Positions 33,568 to 43,371 of a DNA stretch of 64,000 bases are shown here, piece after piece. The position numbers and the translations under genes were made by a program. Each line of letters opens with the position of its first letter. Position 1 is the stretch's first letter. The notes under the pieces are model-generated. The model did no database searches, was not told the origin of the DNA, and was given only the letters and a program-made list of their open reading frames with translations. The stretch lies in contig OX336389.2 in NCBI GenBank assembly GCA_946902985.2, forward strand, positions 1,080,273,788-1,080,337,787, given 5' to 3'. The stretch is from Meconema thalassinum (Eukaryota; Arthropoda; Insecta; Orthoptera; Tettigoniidae).

Positions 33568-33608
33568 GGATCTGATGATGATCGCTTGACGATCGAAACT
33601 GGTCATCC
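33568..33608 (+). ncRNA. hammerhead ribozyme-like motif
   Basis: Order of elements as in a type I hammerhead: GGAT (33568-33571), CTGATGA (33572-33578), a GATCG/CGATC stem (33580-33584 with 33590-33594) and GAAA (33595-33598). A minimal C-G closing pair around two bases, the cleavage triplet GTC (33602-33604) and ATCC (33605-33608), which pairs with GGAT, complete it. A one-base T bulge (33579) follows the first core string. Minimal hammerheads with very short third stems are known from Penelope-like retroelements. A related motif lies at 43372-43412. Confidence 0.65.
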
Positions 33609-33669
33609 TAGTGTTTTATTAATCTCATGTAATTAATTTCAGGATTAGGGCATAACCCATCTCTTTTGG

Positions 33670-33750
33670 GTACATTCGTGTTGACCGACTGAAAAGCACT
33701 AAACTCTTGTTTACTAAGGCAACACTGAAAATATGGCTTCAAACACCACA
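33670..33750 (+). repeat. Rep-M module, short copy
   Basis: CGTGTTGACCGACTGAAAAG, then AAGGCAACACTGAAAATATG and GGCTTCAAA. It begins about 60 bases downstream of the hammerhead-like motif. Confidence 0.75.
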
Positions 33751-33794
33751 ATCTTGTATGAAGATTTACATGGCGTCCATTCAAAATATTTTAC

Positions 33795-33968
33795 CGGTTC
33801 TCAATATCTCTGAAAGCATTTAAGCATCAAACTGAAGTTTTGTGTGGGTGTTAGAGGACTGTTTATATGTGATATTCCAAATCCTGAGTAATACAAAGAA
33901 AACAGAGCGGCTAAGTGATTTTCATTACCGATCTAATCACCTGAGTGCAATGAAACTTTGGCACAGCG
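33795..33968. repeat. 174-bp inverted repeat, right arm
   Basis: Partner of 33101-33274 (two substitutions). Starts CGGTTCTCAATATC and ends GGCACAGCG. No flanking target duplication is obvious. Confidence 0.95.
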
Positions 33969-34099
33969 AATCTTTATTCAGAGCTTAGTATAGAGACATC
34001 AAATGATGTTCAATTGTTTCCAAAGATTCAAGACGGCATCAGGTTGACATTTTAAAACCTATTTTTCCCCCGTATCATAATCAGGCGATTGAAGAGAAG

Positions 34100-34200
34100 A
34101 TTCGGATGATGGGCTATGTCAATAATCAATATCTTATGGGGGCCGATAACCTAGATGTTAGGCCCCTTAAAACAACAATTATTATCATCATAAATATACC
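34100..34200 (+). mobile_element. non-LTR element 3' end
   Basis: GGGGGCCGATAACCTAGATG followed by TTAGGCCCCTTAAAACAAC and an ATTATTATCATCAT tail. The arrangement is typical of the 3' end of a SINE or LINE with a short tandem tail; the 5' part is not recognisable. Confidence 0.5.
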
Positions 34201-34804
34201 TAGGTATAATGGCACTAAATTCAGCAGCTTGCTCTTTGAAAAAAAGGTACAAGCCGCGCATTTGACGTTTCTAAAAGCTAACTCCCGTAATTTGTTGTAG
34301 AAAGATGCCATCACGCGGGAGATGACATAATTACCGATAATGAATTAATATTTTCTAGTACATACTTCTGAAAGTAATGGTGTTGGTGGAGATTATTTTA
34401 AGGTGTAAAAAACGAAGGTCATCTCCCCAATTTTCTATTGCAGATATCGTAAATTATCGATTATGCGCATAACTGAAGAGAAACATGTTTTACTGTGTTC
34501 ATTTGAACTTGCCTTATGGTAAGTTGATACAATTAGTCAGCGTTAAAAGCCTCATCATGTAACATTGGACACATTTTCCAGTGATTGGCGTGTATTGACG
34601 TAAGTCATATTGAGGAGCGATGAAAGCTTTGGTTTAAGTCAGGCATTGCACTAGTACCATCGTAAGACGATTATGCTTTCATGAAATATAACTTTTGTGT
34701 TTCTTGTCCAAAATGAATACAACTAATGGATATTGAGTTTTGAGTTAGATCTTCCTGTTCAATACATATCATTACGTAGGTCATGTGCAATTAGCTATTA
34801 CGTA

Positions 34805-34925
34805 CATCACATGGAAAATCCTTTTGATAGGAGGGAGAGTTTTTAATGAAAAAGACCAGTAGGATATATGAAAATAGACTATTTAGTTCTTCACGGAACT
34901 ACTTGTTTAAACTGGGAATGACATA
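34805..34925. repeat. inverted repeat arm, partner at 31890
   Basis: Reads ACATCACATGGAAAATCC, TAGGAGGGAGAG, GACCAGTAGGATAT and CTATTTAGTTCTTCAC, the inverted copy of 31890-32015. Confidence 0.75.
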
Positions 34926-35449
34926 ACTACAGGCTTCATATACCTGTGACAACACAGAATGATGCTCCTCGATGTGACTACAGACTAATACGAGGGAAAA
35001 TAATAGTGTTCAGTACCGTTTGCGGGATATGCTTACGAGTATAGTGCATTAGTACCATACGGGATGCAGGCAGATAAATGCCGACCTGCATAAAACAATA
35101 TTATTAGGGGCAACTGATTCACCCAGTATATTCTGTTCTTCCAGGGATGTGACCTTTATCGCCTTGTAACTGTCATCTCTATAAGTAAAGTAAGCTTTTT
35201 GTCTGAACATTTTGAATTTTGGACTGATGTTTAAATTTTTATCCCAGATAATATAAGGTGCATAATGACAAATACACCCTCAGTTTATTGTTAATCTTAG
35301 TTTTGTTAGTTATGGTTTTGCGTTAAAGGAATACAAATTCGTATGCAAATAGGAGGCACCCCTAAAATAAATGTAGACTTCAAACTATTAAGTACTGCAT
35401 GGGTGTGAGGAAGCCCTAAATACTGGCAGTAATCATTTGTTAAAATTGT

Positions 35450-35735
35450 AAGCAAATGTATGATGGTCCACGTCAGTTTACTGGTATATTGTTGTCTGCC
35501 ACATCTTAATACTGTTTTGAAATGAAGATGCCAATTACCCAGGAGTAATTGCATTATAGCACTGTTATTGCTTCTGATTCATTATTGGAAATGATCAATG
35601 CGCTATACCAGAGTAGTTTATACCACATCTCAAGCATCGTAGGTAAATTTGAATTCAAATGACCCAGTGCAGGCCTATATGCACTTTAAACTTACTTCAC
35701 TTCATGAATAGCGAATCCGTTTGATTTTAAGAGGA
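35450..35735. repeat. 280-bp direct repeat, copy 2
   Basis: Second copy of 30160-30440, 5.3 kb away. The 30-36 kb zone is therefore bracketed by direct repeats, with inverted repeats nested inside. Confidence 0.75.
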
Positions 35736-36073
35736 AGCCTCAAATCCCGGCAATAAGGCAGTTACGCAATCTTTGTCCTTCTCTTGGCAATACGATAGGG
35801 CGCTAATCCTGGGCACACTATCAGACAGACAACAGGCAGACAGGCAAATAGACAGACATACACTATTTCTTATTTAAAGAGTTGATTTTCTACTGTACGT
35901 TTGAGCAAAGGAAAAAAGGAAACATTACTAAACAATTCACTTCGTCTAGAAGCTTGCACTCGTGTTCTCATTACCACCATTATTCATTTTGAACATAATT
36001 TAATTCGCTCGTAGATACATAGCAGTACTTATCGTCACTTCATCACCTACATCAACTTTCTATGGGACCGGTA

Positions 36074-37640
36074 CATCATCATCATCATCATCATCATCAT
36101 CTTCATTTCCACTTTTCCATCTGACACCGGGTGGGGGCAAATATGGTTCCTCTCCACTTCGTTATGTCGTTCCAGCTTTCCTCTTCCGACACGGTGTTCC
36201 AATCCAGGTTCCGTTTTCTAATGATATTCTTCACCGAGTCCATCCAACGCATTCTTGGTCTTTCTCGTCCTCTCTTGCCTGTCATCTGTCGTACCAGTAC
36301 TCGTCTTGGTAGCCTTACTTCATTCATCCGTTTGACATGTCCAAACCATCTCAATCTGTTTTGCTCCAGTTTGTCATTTAGTTTCTCTACTCCCAGTTAT
36401 TTCCGTATATATTCATTTCTCACTCTGTCTTTCCTCATTTTCAGGACTATACTTCTCAGGAATCTCATCTCAGCTGCCTGTACTCTGCTCTCATCCCTCT
36501 TAGTCATTGTCCAAGTTTCCGCTGCATATGTCATTATAGGAACATAATATGCTTAGTACATAACTTCTTTAGCCTTAATTGGTATATCCTAGTTCCATAC
36601 TAGTCCGCGCACCTGTTGGTAGAAAGCACTCCCGAGTTGTATTCTTCTTCTAATTTCCAAATCTAGCCTTCCATCTTCAGTCAGTTCGCTTCCCAAGTAT
36701 TTGAAGTGTTTCACCACTTCCAATTCCTTATCTCCGACTTTGATTATTCCTTTTCCTTCTTTCTCATCTCTACTCATCACCACAGTTTTACTCTTCTCCA
36801 CATTTACCTTCAATCCCCATTGCTCAATCTTTTCATTTATTACGTCTAACTGGACTTGCACTTCCATCTCATCCTCTCCCCAGACCACAACATCGTATAC
36901 AAACAAAATTATCTTCATCTTTGTCCTACTATAGTCTTTCATTGCTGCCTTCATGATGTCATCCATCACCGTTAAGAACAATAAGGGTGACAACCCACTT
37001 CCTTGCTTTAGTCCAGTGTCAATTTTAAACCATTCCGATGTCCCGACTCTAGTCTTCACATTACTGTAGCAATCCATGCACTTTGCATTTTTCATGTCTC
37101 TCAGTTCCTTGCATATCCCCCTATTTGTTAGGCTTTCGCAAACTTTTGTTCTAGGGATGCTATCATAGGCCTTTTCTAAATCAATAAAAGTCATTAGCAT
37201 ACCCTTCCCATATTCCCAACTCTTTTCAATGTTCTGTCTCAGAATGAAAATGGGTTCCACAGTTGACTTACCGCCTCTAAATCCAAACTGCTCCTCCTCT
37301 ATTTGGCTTTCCACCTATGCTCTAATTCCTTTTTCTAGGATTCTTTCCATTACTTCGGCAACATGCGAGATGATGGTGATTCCTCGGTAGTTACCACACA
37401 CCTTCCTGTCTCCTTTCTTGAATATTGGCAATATTATTCCCTTTTTCCAGTCCTCAGGAACTTTCTTCTCTCCACACACTCCTGAGAAGTCTGTATGTCC
37501 ACTGCAGTCCTACTGGTCCTGCCGCCTTGATCATTTCTATTGCCACTTTGTCTATTCCCACAGCTTTCCCCATCTTCATCTTTCTAACTGCCAATTCCAC
37601 TTCCGCCATATGGGATCTGTACAAAACCTCACAACTCAAT
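36074..37640 (-). pseudogene. LINE reverse transcriptase, RTE-like, 5'-truncated
   Basis: On minus, from KMKMGKAVGIDKV (near 37580), through GFRGGKSTVE and FIDLEKAYDSIPR, to TGLKQGSGLSPLLF and then FVYDVVVWG, where the catalytic F/Y-A-D-D box should be. Two of its three key positions are changed. The C-terminal region has RWFGHVKRMNEVRLPRR and RPRMRWMDSV, typical of RTE-like LINEs. Several frames are used, so there are frameshifts and stops. On minus the element ends in a (GAT)n tail (plus 36074-36100), the short tandem 3' end expected of such elements. The endonuclease domain is missing. Clade assignment is by eye only. Confidence 0.85.
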
Positions 37641-37649
37641 GAGTGAACA

Positions 37650-38144
37650 CCTTAACGGTTTAAGTGACAATTGCGTACTGATAAATTCTGCACGTGTTTA
37701 AATATAGAAAGATGTATCATTTGAAGCTGCTGAGAATCGCCATTTGTTACAAGTACCCTGTGTCATCATGTGACGGAGATACGAGTATAACTGAATATAC
37801 TGTACGTGTAACGCAGCAACTCCACAATAAAAGCGCAAACATGAAATTATACCAGTCTGAATTTCACTCATTTAATGCAATGTACATCAGAAATTTCTGC
37901 ATTCTCATTGTTAAACATTGATCATTACAAAGATACAATAATTAAGCCCAACTAACAGGATCCGTTCACCATGCTGCGTTCTGCTGATATTAAATGAATA
38001 AGCCTCATGAAAACTTAAGATTTTACGGATTCTTATGGCATAACCAAATGAGGAGTCAGTACTCATGAATTGGGGGACGATTTGATTGGCAAATGGAGTT
38101 AATATCTGGATAAATCTTGCAACTGATACTGTAATAGTGTAAAT
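37650..38144. other. no recognisable feature
   Basis: A 75-codon frame on plus (37694-37921) has no known motif. Confidence 0.4.
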
Positions 38145-38545
38145 AACCCACCAGCGTGGCCGGTCTGTTTACGGTACTATTTACGGCTGGAATGAGTAAG
38201 TTAGATTCATAGATTCGAATTCCGACGCTGGCAGTTGTCATCCTGAATGTGGTTTCTCTCCGGATTTTTTCACATTCATTGCAGGCAAATGCTGGGATGG
38301 TAGGCCTCATTTCAAGTACCGGGGTTCCTAATTGAAAAGAGCAAATCGATAGTGTATTGTTCTCTTCATGAATTGAGCTTACAAGCTATTTAGATAATTA
38401 AGTAGTCTACTGCAACAATAACACTTTATAATACAGCTACACACACGGTTATGGTCATCACTGGAACACAGGTTATCGGACAGACTTAACACATATGCAG
38501 GTACAGGATACCCCAAGCCCCTAGAAAACTAACAACTTGATAACA
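38145..38545 (+). mobile_element. degraded SINE related to SINE-A
   Basis: Head CCACCAGCGTGGCCGG, B-box relic GATTCGAATTCCG near 38214, core GCAGGCAAATGCTGGGATGG, an inserted or unrelated 130 bp, then CACAGGTTATCGGACAGAC and AAAACTAACAACTTG. Confidence 0.55.
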
Positions 38546-38751
38546 TATTCTTCTCTTTATGAATTGACTCAAGAGCAGTAACTTAGGACGGTAGAATGAC
38601 GATTTTATGAAAATTTGAAAATAGAAGGAACGTTGCTCGAAGTGACCACTATTAATATATAACACATAAATATGTGTTAGGGACCGTTAGTGCACGTGGT
38701 TCTGCTGCAAATATATCAAAACTCATATTTGCTGGATATTACATTCCTATC

Positions 38752-39269
38752 ATGTGACTGGTGCGGAAACTCATAAGCAAGGGATAATGAGAATATAATT
38801 CCGCTATTCTGTCATCCCAGGAGCAATACATCTACATGGGACTTGCTCATTAATATGTGTACTTTATTACAAACATTATGGAACCATTGGAACCCTACTA
38901 ATGGATTTACTTGTCGATACCAACGACAATATATTTCTGTGACATCATGAAAGAAAGAAACTTCCCAGAATGTTAAGACTTCGTAAGACTATTATATCGT
39001 GTTAACACTGCTTCCCTTGTATCTACTAATGGATTGCCTACCTATCTAACTGACAAGTGTAAAGGATGCATGATGCATATTCATTGTGGTTAAATATACA
39101 TTACGGCAGAAGTGTGGAGAATAAAATATTGCATGGTTGGGAATTGTCTTGAAATTGTCGTTCGGACGCATTTCATTTGTATCTGTGAACATCAATGAGT
39201 TACGGTATACATATATGTTATGTGGCTGGCATGGAAACTCATCAGCTAGGAATATTGAGAATATAATTA
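38752..39269. repeat. 50-bp direct repeats
   Basis: TATGTGACTGGTGCGGAAAC at 38752 and TATGTGGCTGGCATGGAAAC at 39220 both continue to TGAGAATATAATT. The intervening 420 bp is AT-rich and unassigned. Confidence 0.55.
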
Positions 39270-39390
39270 ATCACAAGGGAAGCTGTGATACCACGTTATA
39301 GTCCTACGAAATCTAAACATTTTGGGATTTTCCTTTCTTTCATGGAGTCACAAAAATATATTGCAATGTTTAATTGATCTCGTCTGCATC

Positions 39391-39531
39391 GATCGGAACA
39401 TCGGTTGAAGATGCTCCAAATCTATTGAGTTGGAACTTATTGATCGGGAGTGCAATTCATCGCCGATCAGAACATCAGTTGAAGGCGTCCTGAACAGTTA
39501 AAAATTGAACATATTGATCTGTAGTGTAATT
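39391..39531. repeat. 74-bp tandem repeat, two units
   Basis: GATCGGAACATCGGTTGAAG at 39391 recurs as GATCAGAACATCAGTTGAAG at 39465; both continue to TATTGATC and GTAATTT/GCAATTC. Confidence 0.65.
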
Positions 39532-39550
39532 TACGTCACTATTCGAATGA

Positions 39551-39913
39551 GTGTTGTTGTTGTTGTTGCTTATTTTAGGCGTGTATTTTTGGGTGTGTGT
39601 GAAATTTGTGTAATAACCTGTGTTATTGTGATGCTGTATTAGTGTGTGTATTTGCAAATTGGGGAGATGATTAAGAAGGAGGCTGCCATGGCCATAAGTT
39701 AGGAACCTTCCCAGCATTTGCCTTGAGTAGAAGTGTGGAACCACAGAAAACCACTTATAATATGCCTGAGGTGGGAATCGAACCCTCCTCTTCTCAGTTT
39801 TGCCTCAGGAGTGTACCCCGTTCCAGCCCTCACACCAGAATTAAAATTGCTTGAAAGAGCCGGGAATCGAACCCGGACAGCCAAGAATGCTAGCCACAAC
39901 ACCACAAGGTGGA
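39551..39913 (-). mobile_element. SINE-A, full length (minus strand)
   Basis: (TTG)n tail at 39551-39567, then the usual blocks to the head at 39913 (minus: CCACCTTGTGGTGTTGTGGC). B-box sites near 39775 (GGGAATCGAACCCTCC) and 39863 (GGGAATCGAACCCGG). Confidence 0.9.
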
Positions 39914-39918
39914 CTTAA

Positions 39919-40195
39919 ATGAGTCTGGCCTACAGACACGACATAAGCTGCGCCGCTTGCCTTTGACTGCTCGGCACCGTTCGGCACGTCGTCAGTTGTG
40001 CCTGGAGCGCCGACATTGGGCAAAGGAATGGTGTCGTAGTGTTTTCCAGTCCCACTTTAATCTTCACGCAGATGATAATCGCATCAGAACTTGGCTCATC
40101 TGAGGGAAACGCAATGATGCCGCACTGATGCTTGAACTTGAACTCCATACGTCCCGGACACCCGGAGTTATCGTATTCGGTGGCATCAAATATTC
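39919..40195 (+). pseudogene. Tc1-type transposase fragment, middle part
   Basis: Frame with RLPLTARHRSARRQLCLERR, then HFNLHADDNRIRTW and, after a stop, GVIVFGG. In Tc1 proteins the first catalytic Asp lies in a DESRF motif just before the HADD segment. Here that motif is gone (VFQSHF), so it is deleted or altered. No 3' half follows on this strand. Confidence 0.75.
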
Positions 40196-40334
40196 TTCAT
40201 TCATTCATTTGCAATTGGGGTGTGTCTCCCCGGTAGCAAATTGGCTATACAAAACAAGTAAACAATAATTTATACATAACAAATAAATACGAATTAAACA
40301 GGAGTATTTACACAAATCGTCAGTCTTTTCTTAA

Positions 40335-41112
40335 CCCACCTACATTATATGTTTTGGGAAAGGCTTTAGGACTGCGGCAGGTAAAGAGTTCCAGTTATCA
40401 ACGGCACGGTTTACGATAGAATGAAAATGAAAATCCACGGCCTGCTTCCAGTCACCGACCGGGTCAGGAATGGAATGAATGAAGCCCCCATCTAGCCGCG
40501 AGGATATGAAATGTGCCGGCTGCCGAAGCCTGTCGCACTCCTCTGGGGCAATGATTAAATGAATGACAGATGAAATGAAATGATAGTGGAGAGTGTTGCT
40601 GGAATGAAATCTCGACAGGGAAAACCGGAGTACCCGGAGAAAAACCTGTCTGCCTCCGTTTTGTCCAGCACAGATCTCACATGGAGTGACCGGGATTTGA
40701 ACCACGGGCCCAGCGGTGAGAGGCCGGCGTGCTGCCGCCTAAGCCACGGAGGCTCTCTTACGATAGAATATTTACCCTAATTTGTACGCCGTGGTCGGCC
40801 CGTAACTTTGAAAGAATGATCACTCCTACTCATGTAAGTAGACTTTCCCATACATTTGCTAAGCTGACCCCATGCTGGTTGAATTGTATACGTGTTGTAC
40901 ATAGCACAGAGTCTAGATTTCATCCTCCTAGCCACAAGTGATTCCCACCCAAGTTTCTTTAACATATGAATCACACTGCTTCTGGGATTAAAGTCACTGG
41001 GCACAAATCTAGTGGACTTTCTTTGTACCATTTCCAATTCATTGATGAGCTCTACTTGATATGGATCCCAAACCGCCGAGGCGTAATCGAGAACAGGTCT
41101 TACAAGTGACAA
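40335..41112 (-). pseudogene. CR1/L2-like LINE, RT C-terminal part, split by a SINE
   Basis: From 41112 on minus: LVRPVLDYASAVWDPYQVE, LEMVQRKSTRFV, MLKKLGWESLVARRM, the post-palm region of CR1, L2 and Jockey-type LINEs. A SINE-D (40423-40757) interrupts it. Beyond it, in plus 40335-40410, the C-terminal motif VDNWNSLPAAVLKPFPK appears, the usual end of such proteins. The active-site palm domain is absent, so this is a short 5'-truncated copy. Clade is tentative. Confidence 0.85.
40423..40757 (-). mobile_element. SINE-D inserted in LINE, 12-bp target duplication
   Basis: TTACGATAGAAT occurs at 40411-40422 and 40758-40769, exactly flanking a full SINE-D copy (head at 40757 on minus). The host LINE sequence continues on both sides, so the order of events is certain: LINE first, SINE later. 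Confidence 0.95.
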
Positions 41113-41154
41113 ATATGTCTCCCGGACTCATCTTGCGGTTGCTGAAGGTGCAGA

Positions 41155-41345
41155 AACAGGATATACCAGTGTGAATATGTGCATTGCCATCTTGGAAGAT
41201 GGCATGTTTGGTTGGGAACATATGTGCCGTAGGATGCATTTGGTCACATAAAATGTCCACGTACTCACTGGCGATAAATCTTCTAGTAAGATCAATACTT
41301 ATAAGACCAAGGAATGCATGCCATTGCGGCTTACACTCTGACAGA
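41155..41345 (-). pseudogene. Tc1-type transposase fragment, C-proximal
   Basis: Frame with FIASEYVDILCDQMHPTAH and HAIFQDGNAHIHT. The second catalytic Asp of Tc1 proteins normally lies in a DDNA motif; the second D is G here, so the copy is inactive. The opposite orientation to the Tc1 fragment at 39919 shows two separate events or an inversion. Confidence 0.78.
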
Positions 41346-41382
41346 GCCGCCTCTATGTTTAACGGTTGATAGTAGGTTGATA

Positions 41383-41751
41383 ACCGACAGTAGTGGCTAC
41401 GCTGGCTAAAGCGCAGCATTATGTCATGGGGCCAAGCTCTCTGCTGACTCGGTAGACGCGTGGGTTCGAGCCCCACCGTCGGCCGTCCTTGAAATGGTTT
41501 TCCGTGGTTTCCCATTTTCAACACCAGGCAAATGCTGGGGCGGTACCTTCTGACAGGCCTCGGCCGCTTCCTTCCACATCCTTGCCCAGTTTCATTCACC
41601 ATCATTCATTTCATCTCTCATTAACTCCTCTCATGAGGTTGGCGTCAGGAAGGGCATCCGGCCGTAAAAACCATCGCCACAACAACTTCCATCGCATCTC
41701 ATCCCCGACCCCGTTGGAAAAACGGGAATAATAAGGGGTAGACATACATAC
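41383..41751 (+). mobile_element. SINE-C, full length, 14-bp target duplication
   Basis: ATAGTAGGTTGATA at 41369-41382 and 41752-41765 flanks the element. It holds a head (ACCGACAGTAGTGGCTACGC) with B box GGGTTCGAGCCCC near 41461, the central core (CCAGGCAAATGCTGGGGCGG, CAGGCCTCGGCCGC), the GAGGTTGGCGTCAGGAAGG block and a short (ACAT)n tail. Reference copy for the family. Confidence 0.95.
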
Positions 41752-42023
41752 ATAGTAGGTTGATAGTTGGATAGTAGTAGTTGATAGTAGGATAAGTCTA
41801 TTCTCGAACCAACCATATATAATCCAAGCCTGTTGTTGAAATTAAGGTGAAAGATTACTAATCATACCATACTACTCTCCTTCATGTTGCATGTTCGTAG
41901 CACCATTTTATTCTTGTCAACCTGTTCATGGAGTTGATCAAAGGTTTGAAGTTCGTAAAGCAGCCACGGCTGTTAAGTTTGTGTAGCAGACAGTGATTGA
42001 AGCGACATGTTGTCATGGATGTT

Positions 42024-42327
42024 ATTTCATTTCAGGGGTATGGGCATTGTGGTCATTTAGCCCCGTGCACTTGAATATGTGTGTAGAATTTTGTCTGGCA
42101 ATCTGTGTTATTGTGGTACCTGTATTAGTGTGCGCACTTTTACTTCAGGTGAGGATTGGGAAGTAGGCGGTCGTGGCCTTAAGTTAGGAATCATCCCGGC
42201 ATTTGCCTGGAGTATAAGTTGGAAACCACGGAAAACCACTTCCAGAATGACCTAGGTGGGAATCGAACCTACCTCTTCTCTGTATTCCCTCACGAGGCCG
42301 AGTACACCCCGTTCCAGCCCTCAGAAT
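42024..42327 (-). mobile_element. SINE-A without head (minus strand)
   Basis: GTGGTCATTTAGCCCCGTGC, TCTGGCAATCTGTGTTATTG, GGCGGTCGTGGCCTTAAG, the core with CCCGGCATTTGCCTGG, and a second B box GGGAATCGAACC near 42260. It ends near the start of the linker; the first tRNA-like unit is absent. Confidence 0.85.
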
Positions 42328-42539
42328 GTTGTTATTGATGCTGATTGAGTTCTGACATCACTTTTGTCACATTACCTCTGCGATTCTTGAAACAAACAAC
42401 CATTTCAATGCTCGGCGGTACCTGACTCTAAGATTTAGCTCTCATGTACCGGTACTAATATTGTTCACTGATGATGCCTTGTCACGAGTAGTGTTTGCCG
42501 TCATAACCTTTGATATTGTTGCTCTAGATCAGTGGTTCT

Positions 42540-42817
42540 GAACCCGTAGAAGTCTGCGGACCACTCAGCCTGAAACTGAATCATGTCAAGACCCCCCCAA
42601 TACCCCTTATCAGTTGTAACCCTTTCTCAATAACACTTCTAGATTTGTAAATTTAAAACCTGATAGTCATCGCCGCGAAGATAACCGGACGATTCTCGTT
42701 CAACGCACATCGTTTTCGAAATCCCCATTTATTGGCCACTTTTTATGCGTGCTGGTGGACCCTTTTCTTCCGCGGACCACTCCCGAGGCGCTAGCGGACC
42801 ACCGGTTAAGAACCAGT
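42540..42817. mobile_element. hAT-type MITE, 8-bp degenerate target duplication
   Basis: Left end CAGTGGTTCTGAACCCG, right end CCGGTTAAGAACCAGTG, imperfect inverted ends of about 15 bp. GCGGACCAC also occurs near both ends. Flanking 8-mers CTCTAGAT (42532-42539) and TTCTATAT (42818-42825) match at six of eight bases, as expected for an old hAT insertion. No transposase is encoded. Confidence 0.8.
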
Positions 42818-42989
42818 GTTCTATATACACCAATGACACTGGCTATTAATGAATTACTACATTCGTTTGTTTCGAAGAAACAATTATCGAATTGACACAA
42901 ACAAAATAATCTTCTGGATTTTTGACGAGCGTGTTGCAGTGTTGACAATGGTGTAGCAAATTGGACTCCGGTGTCTGGATCCAGATAGG

Positions 42990-43132
42990 AAAGAAAGTAA
43001 CTGTTTAGTCGATTAACACGAATTTACCCAATGCCTGGGTGGTGGTACAATGTATATAATATATGTGTAATAAGTAAATAACACTCTTGGAAAATAATAT
43101 ATGTATTAGTTATGCTCATCATTATAATGAGG
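42990..43132 (-). repeat. Rep-M module, interrupted by SINE-G
   Basis: In plus coordinates GTCGATTAACACGAATTTAC, CCCAATGCCTGGG, GGTGGTACAATGTATATAA and ATAACACTCTTGGAAAATA, the left-arm order seen at 51841. The module continues beyond the SINE to the hammerhead-like motif at 43372. Confidence 0.75.
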
Positions 43133-43347
43133 AACTTAAATAACTTTCTTCGGCTTTTCCCAATTAATTGGGGTCGCCGGAGCCAACCAGGCTCATTTTG
43201 GTTTTGGCCGGGGATTTAGGGCTGGATGCCCTTCCTGACGCCACGTGATTTTTCTGGTGAAAATTCCACCCCGCTGTCACCGGGATTCGAGCCCCGGCCG
43301 TCCGGGTGAAAGACGAGCAGCTAAGCCACTGCGCCATCCCGCTCCCC
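43133..43347 (-). mobile_element. SINE-G with perfect 16-bp target duplication
   Basis: CATCATTATAATGAGG occurs at 43117-43132 and 43348-43363. Between them lies an element read on minus: head GGGATGGCGCAGTGGC, B box GGGGCTCGAATCCCGG near 43290, then CGTCAGGAAGGGCATCC (similar to the 3' block of SINE-C) and a GGGAAAAGCCGAAGAAAG end. Confidence 0.93.
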
Positions 43348-43371
43348 CATCATTATAATGAGGCAATTTTA

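Noticed and set aside
36103..36354. Separate host gene for the 83-codon frame
   Set aside because: The RWFGHVKRM and RPRMRWMD motifs are those of a LINE C-terminus and it is collinear with the RT relic upstream.
41039..41605. 188-codon frame on minus
   Set aside because: It runs through parts of a SINE-C and a Tc1 fragment; only the Tc1 part is meaningful.
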